Positions 26,246 to 35,366 of a DNA stretch of 64,000 nt are shown in pieces; within the stretch, counting starts at the first letter, position 1; every line of letters begins with the position of its first letter. The stretch spans positions 3,063,380 through 3,127,379 of the forward strand of contig NZ_CP009501.1 of NCBI RefSeq assembly GCF_000969885.1. Direction: 5' to 3'. A model generated the notes under the pieces. That model did no database searches. It had not been told where the DNA came from and saw only the letters and a list, made by a program, of their open reading frames with translations. Made by a program: the position numbers and the translations under genes. Source of the stretch: Methanosarcina thermophila TM-1. Its GTDB lineage: Archaea > Halobacteriota > Methanosarcinia > Methanosarcinales > Methanosarcinaceae.

Positions 26246-28123
26246 TTGCAGAGTAGATTTGATTTTCTGCCGCTTCATAAGCTTGGAGCCAGGGAGGATA
26301 AACAGAATCCCGGGGTTATTAACTTCGGGCTCCTGTTGCCAGGAGTGTCAGCAGATAAAGGCAATAAGTTATGGGTGAGGGTGATTCATGAGAAAGACCA
26401 GTTCCTTCAGGATATATTACCTTTGAATTTTGAAATGGAACATTCCGAAGATTCAGAGTATGGAGATTACTGGTCTGTAACAGTAAATATCGTACCTCAA
26501 GATAAGCCAAAACCGCACTCTGCATGGGGAACTCCAGGCAAATATGTCTATCGATACTGCCTTGAGAATCCGGATAAACAGAATCCTGTTGACTGGATTA
26601 TAGACCCTTTTGCCAGAGAGTTTGGAGTCGGCAAGTTGTCTGCGTTTACGCTCGGATACGAAAATTACGAATGGAGCGAGCATGAACTGGTATGGAAGAC
26701 TCCCTCAATTAATGATATTATTCTGTATGAACTGATGATCAATGAATTTGCAAATGACCTGCAGGGAGCAATTGAACAGCTGGATTATCTGGCAGATCTT
26801 GGGATAAACTGCATAGAACTTATGCCTCTTTCCAATGTTGAAAAAAGGGTAGACTGGGGATTTATGCCAATAGGGTACTTTGGTGTGGATGAGCGCTTCG
26901 GAAACAGGAAGGATATGCAAAAATTAATCGATGCGGCTCACCAGAAAGGGATAGCAGTTATAGTTGACTCTGTATATGCTCACACAAGTCAGCTTTTCCC
27001 TTATTTCTATGTTTATAACGAACTCGGATGGAGCATAGATGAAAATCCCTTTATGGGTCCTTTTGCTGAAAACGCATTTGGAACGAGTACGGATTTCAAC
27101 CATAAATTTACCAGAGACTTCTTTTTGACAGTAAACTATCACTGGCTCGACGCTTACCACATAGATGGTTTCAGGTATGATTATGTGCCAGGTTACTGGC
27201 TTGAGAATTCGGAAAACGGTTATACGAAACTGGTACGAGAGACTTACCTGATGGTCAAAGAAAAAAGAGGCTCTTCCGACCACTGGCAGCGATTTTTTAA
27301 TAATGGCTCCATAAACCTTATTCAGTGCGCTGAACAACTGCAAAAACCAGTAGAAATTCTGAGAAAGACTTTCAGTAACTGTACCTGGCAAAACGGAACT
27401 TTGAATGCAGCCAGGGAAGCAGCCAGAAATCCCGATCAATTGACCAGTCTGGGCTTTCTTTTTGGGCTATCTGGTTATCCGGCTGAGGTTCAGAACAACG
27501 GCGATAATATTATGAAAACTGCCCTTCAGTATCTGGAAAATCACGATCATTCCCGTTTTATCTGCAACTTTGGAACAATTGACAGTGATAATGAACTTTT
27601 GAAAGAAGGCGACCGTGCGCTCTGGTATAAAGTTCAGCCCTATTTAATAGGTCTATTTACAGCAAAAGGAATTCCAATGCTATGGCAGGGACAGGAGTTC
27701 GGAGAAAACTATTTCCTTCCTCAGGAAGGCTGGGGAAGAGTACTTTTATACAGACCTGTACGCTGGGAATACTTCTATACTCATGAGGGCAGGTCTCTGA
27801 TTCAACTCGTCAGAAAACTAATCAAGCTTCGTAGAAATAACTCTCAGTTTTCCAGGGGAGAACATTATTTCTACAATGATTTAACTCGCTATCAATGCCG
27901 GAATATTATGCTGTTTTCCAGGAGTCTTGAAGGAGTTTTTAGCCTCATAGCTCTAAATTTTGGAGATCAGGATCAGGAAGTGCTTTTTAAATTTCCGTTT
28001 AGTGGCAATTACGTGGAAGAACTTCACGGACTGGAAAATTTAAAGGGGGTCACTGCTGACGAAGGAATCCAGCTTAGAATTCCAAGTAATTACGGGAGAA
28101 TCTGGACTGTGAAAGTTGGCTGA
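26246..28123 (+). CDS. GH13 alpha-amylase-family glycosidase / branching-type enzyme
   Basis: A 625-residue protein. An N-terminal beta-sandwich (about 1-140, CBM48-like) precedes a TIM barrel. The four GH13 regions are visible: IVDSVYAHT (region I), DGFRYDY with the nucleophile Asp near 312, IQCAEQ with the acid/base Glu near 363, and LENHDHSRF with the transition-state Asp near 434. All three catalytic acids are intact. It acts on alpha-glucans; the layout resembles branching or trehalohydrolase-type enzymes more than secreted amylases, and no signal peptide is present, so intracellular glycogen is the likely substrate. The start is TTG. The last 47 bp are duplicated immediately downstream. 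Confidence 0.83.
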   Translation: MQSRFDFLPLHKLGAREDKQNPGVINFGLLLPGVSADKGNKLWVRVIHEKDQFLQDILPLNFEMEHSEDSEYGDYWSVTVNIVPQDKPKPHSAWGTPGKYVYRYCLENPDKQNPVDWIIDPFAREFGVGKLSAFTLGYENYEWSEHELVWKTPSINDIILYELMINEFANDLQGAIEQLDYLADLGINCIELMPLSNVEKRVDWGFMPIGYFGVDERFGNRKDMQKLIDAAHQKGIAVIVDSVYAHTSQLFPYFYVYNELGWSIDENPFMGPFAENAFGTSTDFNHKFTRDFFLTVNYHWLDAYHIDGFRYDYVPGYWLENSENGYTKLVRETYLMVKEKRGSSDHWQRFFNNGSINLIQCAEQLQKPVEILRKTFSNCTWQNGTLNAAREAARNPDQLTSLGFLFGLSGYPAEVQNNGDNIMKTALQYLENHDHSRFICNFGTIDSDNELLKEGDRALWYKVQPYLIGLFTAKGIPMLWQGQEFGENYFLPQEGWGRVLLYRPVRWEYFYTHEGRSLIQLVRKLIKLRRNNSQFSRGEHYFYNDLTRYQCRNIMLFSRSLEGVFSLIALNFGDQDQEVLFKFPFSGNYVEELHGLENLKGVTADEGIQLRIPSNYGRIWTVKVG

Positions 28124-28186
28124 CAGAGAAATCCGGTTTAGAATTCCAGGTAATTACGGGAGAATCTGGACTGTGAAAGTTGGATA
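28076..28186 (+). repeat. Tandem duplication of the GH13 gene tail
   Basis: The final codons (about 28076-28123) recur at about 28137-28184, 61 bp later, with two or three changes near the start. Each copy ends in its own stop (TGA in the first, TAA in the second). The second copy is outside the reading frame's product. Confidence 0.9.
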
Positions 28187-28348
28187 AGTATTCCAGGAAT
28201 ATCGGGATTTCTGATAAGCGCTCTAGAAATGCTAATTAGCGAATGCCCTGAAATAGGATTTTAGCTTAAAAAGTTGACTTTGTTGAGGATTTTCTGATAC
28301 TTTTAGTGGTAATCCATAAATACTCCCTGAGTGTTTAGTGGATTCGAT

Positions 28349-29266
28349 ATGCTTCGCATAATTTTTCTTGGTACTGGAGGCTCTCTGCCTACACGCAACA
28401 GGAATCCGTCTGCAATAATGATCAATAGGGAAGGAGAGCTCATCCTGTTTGATTGTGGAGAAGGCACTCAGCAGCAAATGATGCGGGCAAAGACAGGAAT
28501 GATGAACCTATCCTCGATTTTTGTCACCCACTTCCATGCAGATCATTTCCTGGGTATTCCCGGGCTGATTCAGACCATGTCTTTCATGGGAAGGAAAGAG
28601 CCCCTTCTGATCTATGGACCTGAAGGAACCAGAGAATTTACCGAGCTTTTTAAAGCTCTTGGATATTTCAATCTTAAATATGAAGTCCAGGGTATCCCAT
28701 TGGAACCCGGGGATACTGTGGAAAAAGAAGGATACATGATCCGTGCCTTAAAAACCGAGCACAGTGTCTCAAGCCTCGGATATGCCCTTATAGAAAACCC
28801 CCGCCCCGGGCGTTTCAATAGAGAAAAGGCAATTGAACTGGGAATTCCTCCGGGTCCTCTTTTCGCAAAGTTGCAAAAAGGAAATCCAGTAGAAATCGAT
28901 GGAAAGCTTGTAAAACCCGAAGATGTAATGGGAGCCCCAAGGCCCGGAAGGACTATTGTATACAGCGGAGATACCAGACCCTGTGAGTCCATTCTTGAAG
29001 CCAGCAGGGATGCAGATGTGCTGATCCACGACAGCAGTTTCGCGGACGAGATGGCAGATTGGGCTGAAGAATCCAAACATTCGACAGCAGGGGAAGTCGC
29101 AGCTCTCGCAAAGGAAGCCGGGGTCAGAAAGCTCATCCTTACCCATATAAGTTCCCGGTATACTGATGATTCTGAACCTCTCCTTAACGATTCGAAAAAA
29201 GTGTTTGAAAACGTGATTATAGCCGAAGATCTGATGGAAATCGAGGTTCCCTACCGGTCTGAATAA
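28349..29266 (+). CDS. rnz: Ribonuclease Z (tRNA 3' processing endonuclease)
   Basis: About 305 residues starting at MLRIIFLGTGG; an upstream ATG at 28331 would add six residues that the family lacks. A metallo-beta-lactamase fold enzyme cleaving the 3' trailer from tRNA precursors. Zn ligands: HFHADH (61-66), the His in LKTEHSV, VYSGDTRPC, and the later HSS/ THISSRY segment. An exosite-like loop rich in Pro/Gly (PRPGRFNREKAIELGIPPGP) is present. Length is that of the short RNase Z form. Monocistronic as far as I can see. Confidence 0.95.
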   Translation: MLRIIFLGTGGSLPTRNRNPSAIMINREGELILFDCGEGTQQQMMRAKTGMMNLSSIFVTHFHADHFLGIPGLIQTMSFMGRKEPLLIYGPEGTREFTELFKALGYFNLKYEVQGIPLEPGDTVEKEGYMIRALKTEHSVSSLGYALIENPRPGRFNREKAIELGIPPGPLFAKLQKGNPVEIDGKLVKPEDVMGAPRPGRTIVYSGDTRPCESILEASRDADVLIHDSSFADEMADWAEESKHSTAGEVAALAKEAGVRKLILTHISSRYTDDSEPLLNDSKKVFENVIIAEDLMEIEVPYRSE

Positions 29267-29381
29267 AAAAATTGAGGTGATCTTTAAAGAAAGATTAGAA
29301 GTTGAGTTTTTATATCCGAACAGGTTAGCGTAAAGGGAGCTGTAATAGATCTATTTTACACCACAACAGATTCAGGATAAC

Positions 29382-29642
29382 TCAGATGAGAGTCCAATCC
29401 AGTTTTCTGTCTTCAGCATCATAAAGTGTGACTTCCATGGTTTTGCCTTCGATATCATAAACCGGCTTGACGCCTATATAAAGAGTATCGCCGTAATTGA
29501 TATCAAGATCACCATTAACTCTGCTGAAATATACCCTGCCTTTTGTGCCCTTCTCTTCTACTGTTACACCTTTCCACATCAAATTTTTAATTACGTTTAC
29601 AACTCTGCACTCAAACCTGTCGGCTTCACGTATTTCATTCAT
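29382..29642 (-). CDS. Conserved small protein of unknown function
   Basis: An 86-residue, mostly beta-strand protein: ECRVVNVIKNLMW, GVTVEEKGTKGRVYFSRV, GDTLYIGVKPVYDIEG and MEVTLYDAEDRKLDWTL alternate with turns. This looks like a small barrel of OB or SH3 type, but I do not recognise the family. ATG with GGGGATCCC just upstream is a weak ribosome-binding site. It stands alone between rnz and the AAA ATPase gene. Confidence 0.65.
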   Translation of the reverse strand: MNEIREADRFECRVVNVIKNLMWKGVTVEEKGTKGRVYFSRVNGDLDINYGDTLYIGVKPVYDIEGKTMEVTLYDAEDRKLDWTLI

Positions 29643-29838
29643 AGGGATCCCCTTTTATTTTTATTTCATTTTTGTTTGAGACTTATTTAAATCATTCTGC
29701 TAGAAAATGACTATTTTTATACATAAAATTATTCCTGCTCTTTATGGCAGGAGAAATGTATGTAAAAATGTTGCATGAGTAAGTAAAAAATATATTGAAG
29801 CAGGCAAAAGAAAAATTTCAAAAAATAAAAGGATTATT

Positions 29839-30957
29839 TTAAATATAAAGTTCAGAGGGTCCCTCTGGGAGGTCTCTCCTCCTGAGTTTTGCAAGCGCGT
29901 TTTCAAAATCTTTGCCTGTTACTATCTCCCGGTCTTCTATTATTGCTTGATGAAGAGCGGGTTTTAAAACTTTTTCCACAATATCTCTACCTGAAAGCCC
30001 ATTTGCTTTCTTTGCAAGAGCCCGGAAGTCACAGTCTTCCACTTGCAGGGGGAAGGTTTTTACATTCGATTCAAATATCCTGAGGATCTCTTCTTCTTTG
30101 GGAAGTACGAATTCAATCTCTTCTTCAAATCGGCTTCTTATAGCAGAATCAAGGGTATAAATCCTGTTTGTGGAGCAGATGGTACATACTCCGTCGCGCT
30201 CCACTATACCATCCATTTCGGTCAGTAAAGCGTTTACAATTTCACTTACGTCTCCTCTCAACTCCTGGAATTTCCGATCCAGAGCTATGGCATCAAGCTC
30301 ATCTATAAAGATTATACATGGAGCCATCTCTTCTGCTCTGTCATAAAGCTGGTGGATCTGGCGGGCTCCATCTCCCACATATTCTCCTATTAGCTGTGTA
30401 GCCTTGACCGGAATGATAGGTACATTGGTCTTGTTAGCAAGAGCCTTTGCAAGCATGGTTTTTCCAGTGCCTGAAGGCCCGAAAAAAAGGATATTTCTTG
30501 GCGCCCATTTCCCAAAGCGTTCGGGCTCTTCAAGGAAGCGTTCAATTAGCCTGCACTTTTGCTTTGCAAACTCCTGCCCGATTACATCTTCAAATTTTAC
30601 GCTGCTCTTTATTTCTACCGAGGACATAAGCCCGTTTTCTTCTTCAGTAACAATAATTGAGGTTGAACTTCCTATTACGGACTCTGCAGGTTCCACATCT
30701 ATAATGCGGTAAGCAAAGTCCGGAAACATTCGCCTGTCAAAGAGATAATCTCCTTTGCGGGCAACATATCCGTTCCACTGTTCTCTGGCATAAAATTCAA
30801 AAACATCCCGATTTTCAATAACTGGATATTCGTCCATCATGCCACTCAACGGATAACCTTCGGGCTTCAGGATAAGAAGCTCGGAGGTAGATTTTCCAAA
30901 CTCGGTATTGTTTTCATGAGCCTTTTTCGCGTTCACTCTTTGTGAGACTGGTCGCAC
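29839..30957 (-). CDS. AAA-family ATPase
   Basis: A 372-residue protein with a non-AAA N-terminal domain (about 1-115) and one AAA module. Walker A is GPSGTGKTMLAKAL (about 159-172), Walker B is CIIFIDELDAIA, sensor 1 is CTICSTN, and the arginine-finger region is DSAIRSRFEEEIEF, followed by a C-terminal lid. The domain order resembles single-module PAN/FtsH/katanin-like unfoldases, but there is no protease domain and no coiled coil typical of PAN. It probably remodels or unfolds proteins. Substrate and partner are unknown, and the neighbours give no hint. Confidence 0.82.
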   Translation of the reverse strand: MRPVSQRVNAKKAHENNTEFGKSTSELLILKPEGYPLSGMMDEYPVIENRDVFEFYAREQWNGYVARKGDYLFDRRMFPDFAYRIIDVEPAESVIGSSTSIIVTEEENGLMSSVEIKSSVKFEDVIGQEFAKQKCRLIERFLEEPERFGKWAPRNILFFGPSGTGKTMLAKALANKTNVPIIPVKATQLIGEYVGDGARQIHQLYDRAEEMAPCIIFIDELDAIALDRKFQELRGDVSEIVNALLTEMDGIVERDGVCTICSTNRIYTLDSAIRSRFEEEIEFVLPKEEEILRIFESNVKTFPLQVEDCDFRALAKKANGLSGRDIVEKVLKPALHQAIIEDREIVTGKDFENALAKLRRRDLPEGPSELYI

Positions 30958-31584
30958 TTTGTTATCAACTCGAATACTTTTGTATAACTCTATAGTAATG
31001 TAATCTGAAGAGCTAATAAAATTTACCCCATAAACCAGGCAGAATATTCGACTGCGAATGACTTACCTCCCATGTGAAGCTGGGAAGCGGACTTCTAAAG
31101 ACTTATGGTAAACTGCTCCCATATATTTATCTACATTTTCTCAAAAATCCAGATAATTATTATATACCGGTCTTCAATGTCACAATATATAAGTCCTTCA
31201 GGATATTTCATGAGTGTAAAATATTTATATGAGTAAACATAACTGATCTATTATCTCAAAGATACTTAAACCACAGGTTATGTAAGGTAACAGCTTTCCA
31301 GGGTTCTAATGTTAGAATCTTAGACTGTGGAGCTTTGCAGTGCACACAAAGGTCTGGTCTAAAAGAGAAAGCTAATATATTAGATGAATAATATAAAACT
31401 CTTAATTATTGAATCAGATGTTATTTTCAAAGAAATTTGAAAATTTATCAATAATATTGAGTAAATTGCCTGACTAATATATGTATAATTAAAATTATAC
31501 AATTTAACATTGTACAGTATTATGCAGGTAATATCGAAGATTAACGACTTAAGAATTTCAGTGCCTAACAGGTAATTTTAGAGT
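30958..31584. other. Intergenic region with possible small structured RNA
   Basis: About 630 bp without a recognisable gene. Bases 31271-31330 can fold into a three-way junction and are preceded by a TATA-like element. The rest is AT-rich. Confidence 0.45.
31271..31330 (+). ncRNA. Candidate structured RNA (three-way junction)
   Basis: CCACAG (31271-31276) pairs with CTGTGG (31325-31330). Inside are GTTA/TAAC (31277-31280 with 31288-31291) and GGTTCTA/TAGAATC (31302-31308 with 31313-31319, one G-T pair). A TATA-like TTTATATG lies about 45 bp upstream. The stems are short and there is no comparative support. Confidence 0.25.
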
Positions 31585-31782
31585 ATGATTTTTATGTTTA
31601 CTATGGAGAATACGGAAGGTTTTGATCAGAAAACTCTTGATAAGATGAATGCTGAAGTCAAGAAAAGGATGAGCAAGCACGATCCTAAATCGAAAGACTA
31701 TAAAAAATTATACGAACAGGTTGAAGACCAGGTCTTCGACAAATATTGTTCCGAGGTATTCAGACCCTCTCTTAAACTTTGA
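31585..31782 (+). CDS. Small charged protein of unknown function
   Basis: Up to 65 residues. The conserved-looking part starts at MENTEGFDQKTLDKM, so the true start may be the ATG at 31603; the preceding hydrophobic MIFMFT would then be leader. The product is lysine- and acid-rich and helical (EVKKRMSKHDPKSKDYKKLYEQVEDQVFDKYC), with a single Cys near the C-terminus. It is followed by a long T-rich stretch that may terminate transcription. I do not recognise the family. Confidence 0.6.
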   Translation: MIFMFTMENTEGFDQKTLDKMNAEVKKRMSKHDPKSKDYKKLYEQVEDQVFDKYCSEVFRPSLKL

Positions 31783-32065
31783 TAATTTATCGATATGGAT
31801 TTACTATCAGTAAATGCGGCGTCGGTAAATTATATTTATTTTTTATTTTATTTTTTCTTATATCTTAGTTGAGTTCTCAATCGAGTACATTCTTGATTTT
31901 CTTTATTTTGATTCTCTTTTTTTGACTCTCTTATTTTTGTTTATATTATGTTTTTTGTTATCCCTGTTTCTGATTTTGGTTTACTTCCTTTTTAATTATT
32001 TTATCCTTTTTCAGGCTTAATTTGCTTCAATAACTTATTTATATTCATCCCTCTTATTTTCAATT

Positions 32066-32599
32066 ATGTTTTCTCCCAGTAAAACCAGAGCTCTGAGTTT
32101 TTTTCTTTTAATTATGCTATTGTTTGTACCGATAACAAGTGCAGCCTCTAATGCAGTAAACATTAAAGAAGCTGAACTTTACAAAGCGCCTGAGAACTCC
32201 AGTATTGAAAATGATCTCTTTGCAGAACTGAGCGCAAAAGCCGAGCTTTATAATGAAAATTTCGATAAAGTTCCCTCAGTCCTTAAAAGGCTTGTAGCCA
32301 GTGAGGAAATTGCCGGAAAAATTAAGCTTGAAAACGGCGAGATGCTTTATGTGACTTTACTGATGCGAGGAGGAAAGATAGGAGAGTTTTACAAATATGA
32401 CACTCCTACTGATCCCAACTCAAAGATGGGACCTACCATAACAATAGAAACTGATGAGAAAACTATAAGGCAGATCCTTGATTCGGGCAAACCCCTGAAA
32501 GAAGCAGTAAAATGCATGAATGACGATTCCTTAAAGGTGGAAACCGAAGGACTCTTCCGGAGCACAATGCTCTGGTCCTTAAAGAAACTTTACGCATAA
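32066..32599 (+). CDS. Exported protein with SCP2-like domain (tentative)
   Basis: A 177-residue protein with a clear signal peptide (ALSFFLLIMLLFVPITSAAS, cleavage near residue 27). The mature part has a helix-rich start, then IKLENGEMLYVTLLMRGGKI and ITIETDEKTIRQILDSGKPLKEA, a strand-helix pattern reminiscent of SCP2 sterol-carrier folds. The family call is by pattern only. It is convergent with the glmU-like gene; the hairpin at 32643-32668 separates them. A cell-surface or pseudoperiplasmic location is expected. Confidence 0.65.
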   Translation: MFSPSKTRALSFFLLIMLLFVPITSAASNAVNIKEAELYKAPENSSIENDLFAELSAKAELYNENFDKVPSVLKRLVASEEIAGKIKLENGEMLYVTLLMRGGKIGEFYKYDTPTDPNSKMGPTITIETDEKTIRQILDSGKPLKEAVKCMNDDSLKVETEGLFRSTMLWSLKKLYA

Positions 32600-32642
32600 A
32601 AGCATCTTCATTCCGAGCTCGTTAGAAAAAGTTAATTTAAAT

Positions 32643-32668
32643 GCCCCTTTCCTTTCCGGGAAAAGGGC
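32643..32668. terminator. Bidirectional terminator hairpin
   Basis: GCCCCTTTCC pairs with GGGAAAAGGGC with minor bulges between two convergent genes. It is followed by a direct repeat of TTTTCAGAATCTCTTATTT (32680-32718). Confidence 0.55.
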
Positions 32669-32782
32669 TCCAGCTTATTTTCAGAATCTCTTATTTTATT
32701 TTTCAGAATCTCTTATTTGATCTCAGAAAATCATGGACTCTTTTTTAGAGTTGATCGGATTTTCGAGAACCCGAGTACTGGA

Positions 32783-33976
32783 TTAATGTTTTACAATCTC
32801 TCCGGGATACGTAAATCTCCCTTTTTCCATTACCACGCCGGTATTTATACTTGTATTAATACCAGTATGCACGTCGTCTCCCATAATCACTCCGAGTTTT
32901 CTTCTGCCCGAGTCAAGAATTCTGCCTTTTATCATTACTTTTATATTTTTCCCATCATGCCGGAGATTTGCAACTTTCGTACCCGCTCCAAAATTGCAAC
33001 GGCGTCCGATAATACTGTCTCCAACATAACTCAGATGACCTACATTGGTATTTTCCATGATAATCGTGTTTTTTATTTCGACCGCATTCCCTACCCTTAC
33101 ATGGTTCCCTATTGAAGTGTATGGGCGGATATAACAATTGGGACCTATATCGCAGTTCTCCCCTATTATTACCGGACCTTCGATGTAAGAACCGCTCCTG
33201 ATAAGAGTACCTTTTCCTATTACAACCTCCCCTTTTATTGTCGCATTCGGTTCCACGGTACCCTCATACCTCTTCCTGAGATCTTTCAGTAGATGTTCGT
33301 TTGCTTTAAGGAGATCCCAGGGATACCCTATATCTATCCACCTGCCGCTGAGAGAGCTGTAGCCTACAGTCGCTCCTGTATCGATAAGCATCTGGAGTGA
33401 GTCCGTAATCTCGAATTCATTTCTTACGGATGGCTGTGTCCTGTCAATGAAATCAAAAATGGATTCCCTGAAAAGGTATATTCCGGCGTTTGCAAGGTTA
33501 GTGGGTGGGGTTTTAGGTTTTTCTATTACCCTTACAACCCTATCATTCTCAGTTTCAAGCACTCCGAAATCCGAAGGGTTTTCTACCTCTTTTACGCAAA
33601 TGACCGCTTCCTCTGTCCTTGAAACCAGAGCTCTTAAATCTTCCTGTCCTATGAGCATATCTCCGTTGAGTACAAGGAAAGCTCCGTCAACATAGCCTTT
33701 TGCACAGCCTATCGCGTTTGCAGTCCCTAGCTGCTCTTTCTGCCGTACGTACTCTATGCTAACTCCCCATTTGCTCCCATCCCCGAAGTACTCTTTTATC
33801 TGCTCCTCCAGATAACCCGTAATGAAAACAAAGCCGTCGATACCTGCTTCTATGGCTGAATTAAGTATGTGCTCAAGGATGGGCTTATTTGCGACCTTGA
33901 GCATGACCTTGGGGCAGTCGGAAGTCAGAGGTTCCATTCTTGTGCCTTTTCCTGCCACAAGGACAACTGCTTTCAT
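32783..33976 (-). CDS. Bifunctional sugar-1-phosphate nucleotidylyltransferase / acetyltransferase (GlmU-like)
   Basis: A 397-residue protein. The N-terminal nucleotidyltransferase domain has the [21 protein letters not shown] signature split by the usual GxGTRxxPLT pattern, then FLVLNGDML. The C-terminal left-handed beta-helix (about 235-397) carries hexapeptide repeats such as [15 protein letters not shown] and [14 protein letters not shown], as in glucosamine-1-phosphate acetyltransferase. With GlmS and GlmM it would make UDP-GlcNAc. It overlaps glmM by 4 bp, in one operon. A second, similar gene lies at 37239-38456, so which of them uses GlcN-1-P is uncertain. Confidence 0.85.
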   Translation of the reverse strand: MKAVVLVAGKGTRMEPLTSDCPKVMLKVANKPILEHILNSAIEAGIDGFVFITGYLEEQIKEYFGDGSKWGVSIEYVRQKEQLGTANAIGCAKGYVDGAFLVLNGDMLIGQEDLRALVSRTEEAVICVKEVENPSDFGVLETENDRVVRVIEKPKTPPTNLANAGIYLFRESIFDFIDRTQPSVRNEFEITDSLQMLIDTGATVGYSSLSGRWIDIGYPWDLLKANEHLLKDLRKRYEGTVEPNATIKGEVVIGKGTLIRSGSYIEGPVIIGENCDIGPNCYIRPYTSIGNHVRVGNAVEIKNTIIMENTNVGHLSYVGDSIIGRRCNFGAGTKVANLRHDGKNIKVMIKGRILDSGRRKLGVIMGDDVHTGINTSINTGVVMEKGRFTYPGEIVKH

Positions 33977-35277
33977 TTAAGCGCCTCCTTTGCTATCTTT
34001 TCAGCCATTTCGAAAATCTCATCAACATTCTCACGGGCTTCAGCCGTAATCCTCACTTTTGCTTCCGTGCCCGAGGGGCGCACAAGTACCCAGCCATTGT
34101 CCATTTCCACGCGAATGCCATCAATATCAAGGACTTTTCCTAAAGGCTCAAGTTTAGCCTTCACTTTTTCCATAAACTCTGCTTTCTTTTCATTTGCGCA
34201 GGGTAGAGTTCCTCTTTTTGTGGCATACTTTGGAAGTTCTTCTCGAAGTTCGCTTAATTTCTTTTCCTTTACAATCTCGACAAGCTTTGCGGCTGCGTAA
34301 ATCCCGTCAGGGCAGTAGGAAATCTTCGGGAAAATCCAGCTTCCTGACGGCTCGCCTCCGTAAATCGCACCGTACTGTTTTATTCCTTCAGCGACGTAGA
34401 CGTCTCCCACTCTTGTCCTTACAATTTCAGAACCTTTAAGGAAATCGTCAACCATCAATGAAGTGTCTACAGGCACGACAACCGTTCCCTTGTTGCCGTT
34501 GCATTCATAGTGTCCAAAAATTGCAAGTAGCTCATCGCCTGAGACAAAATTGCCTTTCTCATCCACTGCCATCATCCGGTCTGCATCCCCATCATGCGCT
34601 ATCCCGAGATCGGCTCCGAAATCAACAACAGCTTTTTTTAGCATGGAAAGGTTTTCATCATTCGGCTCTGGGTTTCTCGCAGGGAAGTGACCATCAGGCT
34701 GGGCATTCAGGGTTATTACTTCACAGCCCAGTTCCTGGAGGAGATAGGGGCTAATTGTCCCTCCTGCTCCGCATCCGCAGTCCAGTACTACTTTCAGGCT
34801 GGAACTCCCTACAAGTTTCTTAATCATATTCATATGGGCACGGACGGCATTTCCATCTTCTTCAAATCTGCCTATACGGTTCCATGGAACTCTGGAAAAA
34901 TTCGCATCCTCAATGGCTCTCTCAATTTCGTCCTGCTGCGACGAGTCAAAAGCCATGCCGTCAGGGTTCCAGAGTTTGATTCCTACGTACTCAGAAGGGT
35001 TGTGGGAGGCTGTAACCATTACACCGCATTCGTATTCTCTGGCTGCATATGCCAGGGTAGGGGTAGTAACAAGGCCGATCTCTGTAACAGCACAGCCTGC
35101 TGCAGTCATTCCTGCAATCAGGGAGTGCTCGATCATCTGGGCCGAAACTCTGGGATCCCTTCCGATAACTGCAGTCTTTTTTCGGCTTCCCAATACAAGC
35201 CCTACATTTAGTGCAAGTTCGGGCGTGATTTCTTTGTTTGCTATCCCTCTTATTCCTGAAGATCCGAAGAGTTTCAT
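33973..35277 (-). CDS. glmM: Phosphoglucosamine mutase
   Basis: A 434-residue alpha-D-phosphohexomutase. The phosphoserine loop is TASHNPSEY (Ser91), the metal-binding loop is DGDADR (about 228-233), the sugar-binding loop is GGEPSGSW, and the phosphate-binding loop near the C-terminus is [12 protein letters not shown]. It interconverts glucosamine-6-phosphate and glucosamine-1-phosphate. Length and the SGIRG start are typical of archaeal GlmM/phosphomannomutase-like enzymes. The call as GlmM rather than phosphomannomutase comes mainly from its neighbours: a GlmU-like gene overlapping its end and glmS upstream. Confidence 0.88.
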   Translation of the reverse strand: MKLFGSSGIRGIANKEITPELALNVGLVLGSRKKTAVIGRDPRVSAQMIEHSLIAGMTAAGCAVTEIGLVTTPTLAYAAREYECGVMVTASHNPSEYVGIKLWNPDGMAFDSSQQDEIERAIEDANFSRVPWNRIGRFEEDGNAVRAHMNMIKKLVGSSSLKVVLDCGCGAGGTISPYLLQELGCEVITLNAQPDGHFPARNPEPNDENLSMLKKAVVDFGADLGIAHDGDADRMMAVDEKGNFVSGDELLAIFGHYECNGNKGTVVVPVDTSLMVDDFLKGSEIVRTRVGDVYVAEGIKQYGAIYGGEPSGSWIFPKISYCPDGIYAAAKLVEIVKEKKLSELREELPKYATKRGTLPCANEKKAEFMEKVKAKLEPLGKVLDIDGIRVEMDNGWVLVRPSGTEAKVRITAEARENVDEIFEMAEKIAKEALK

Positions 35278-35366
35278 ATGTCCCGCTCCGAAGTTTTCTG
35301 AAGTGTAAAGTGTATTCTCTTTAGGTTCTTTTGATTTTTTTTAATTTTAAGTTTTCAGTCTTTCCG

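Noticed and set aside
31020..31115. Second IS605-like end
   Set aside because: Some similarity in a CCCATGTGAAGCTGGG hairpin, but without a matching opposite end or TTCAC terminus.
31293..31320. Possible tRNA T-arm (GGTTCTA...)
   Set aside because: No acceptor, anticodon or D arm could be placed around it.
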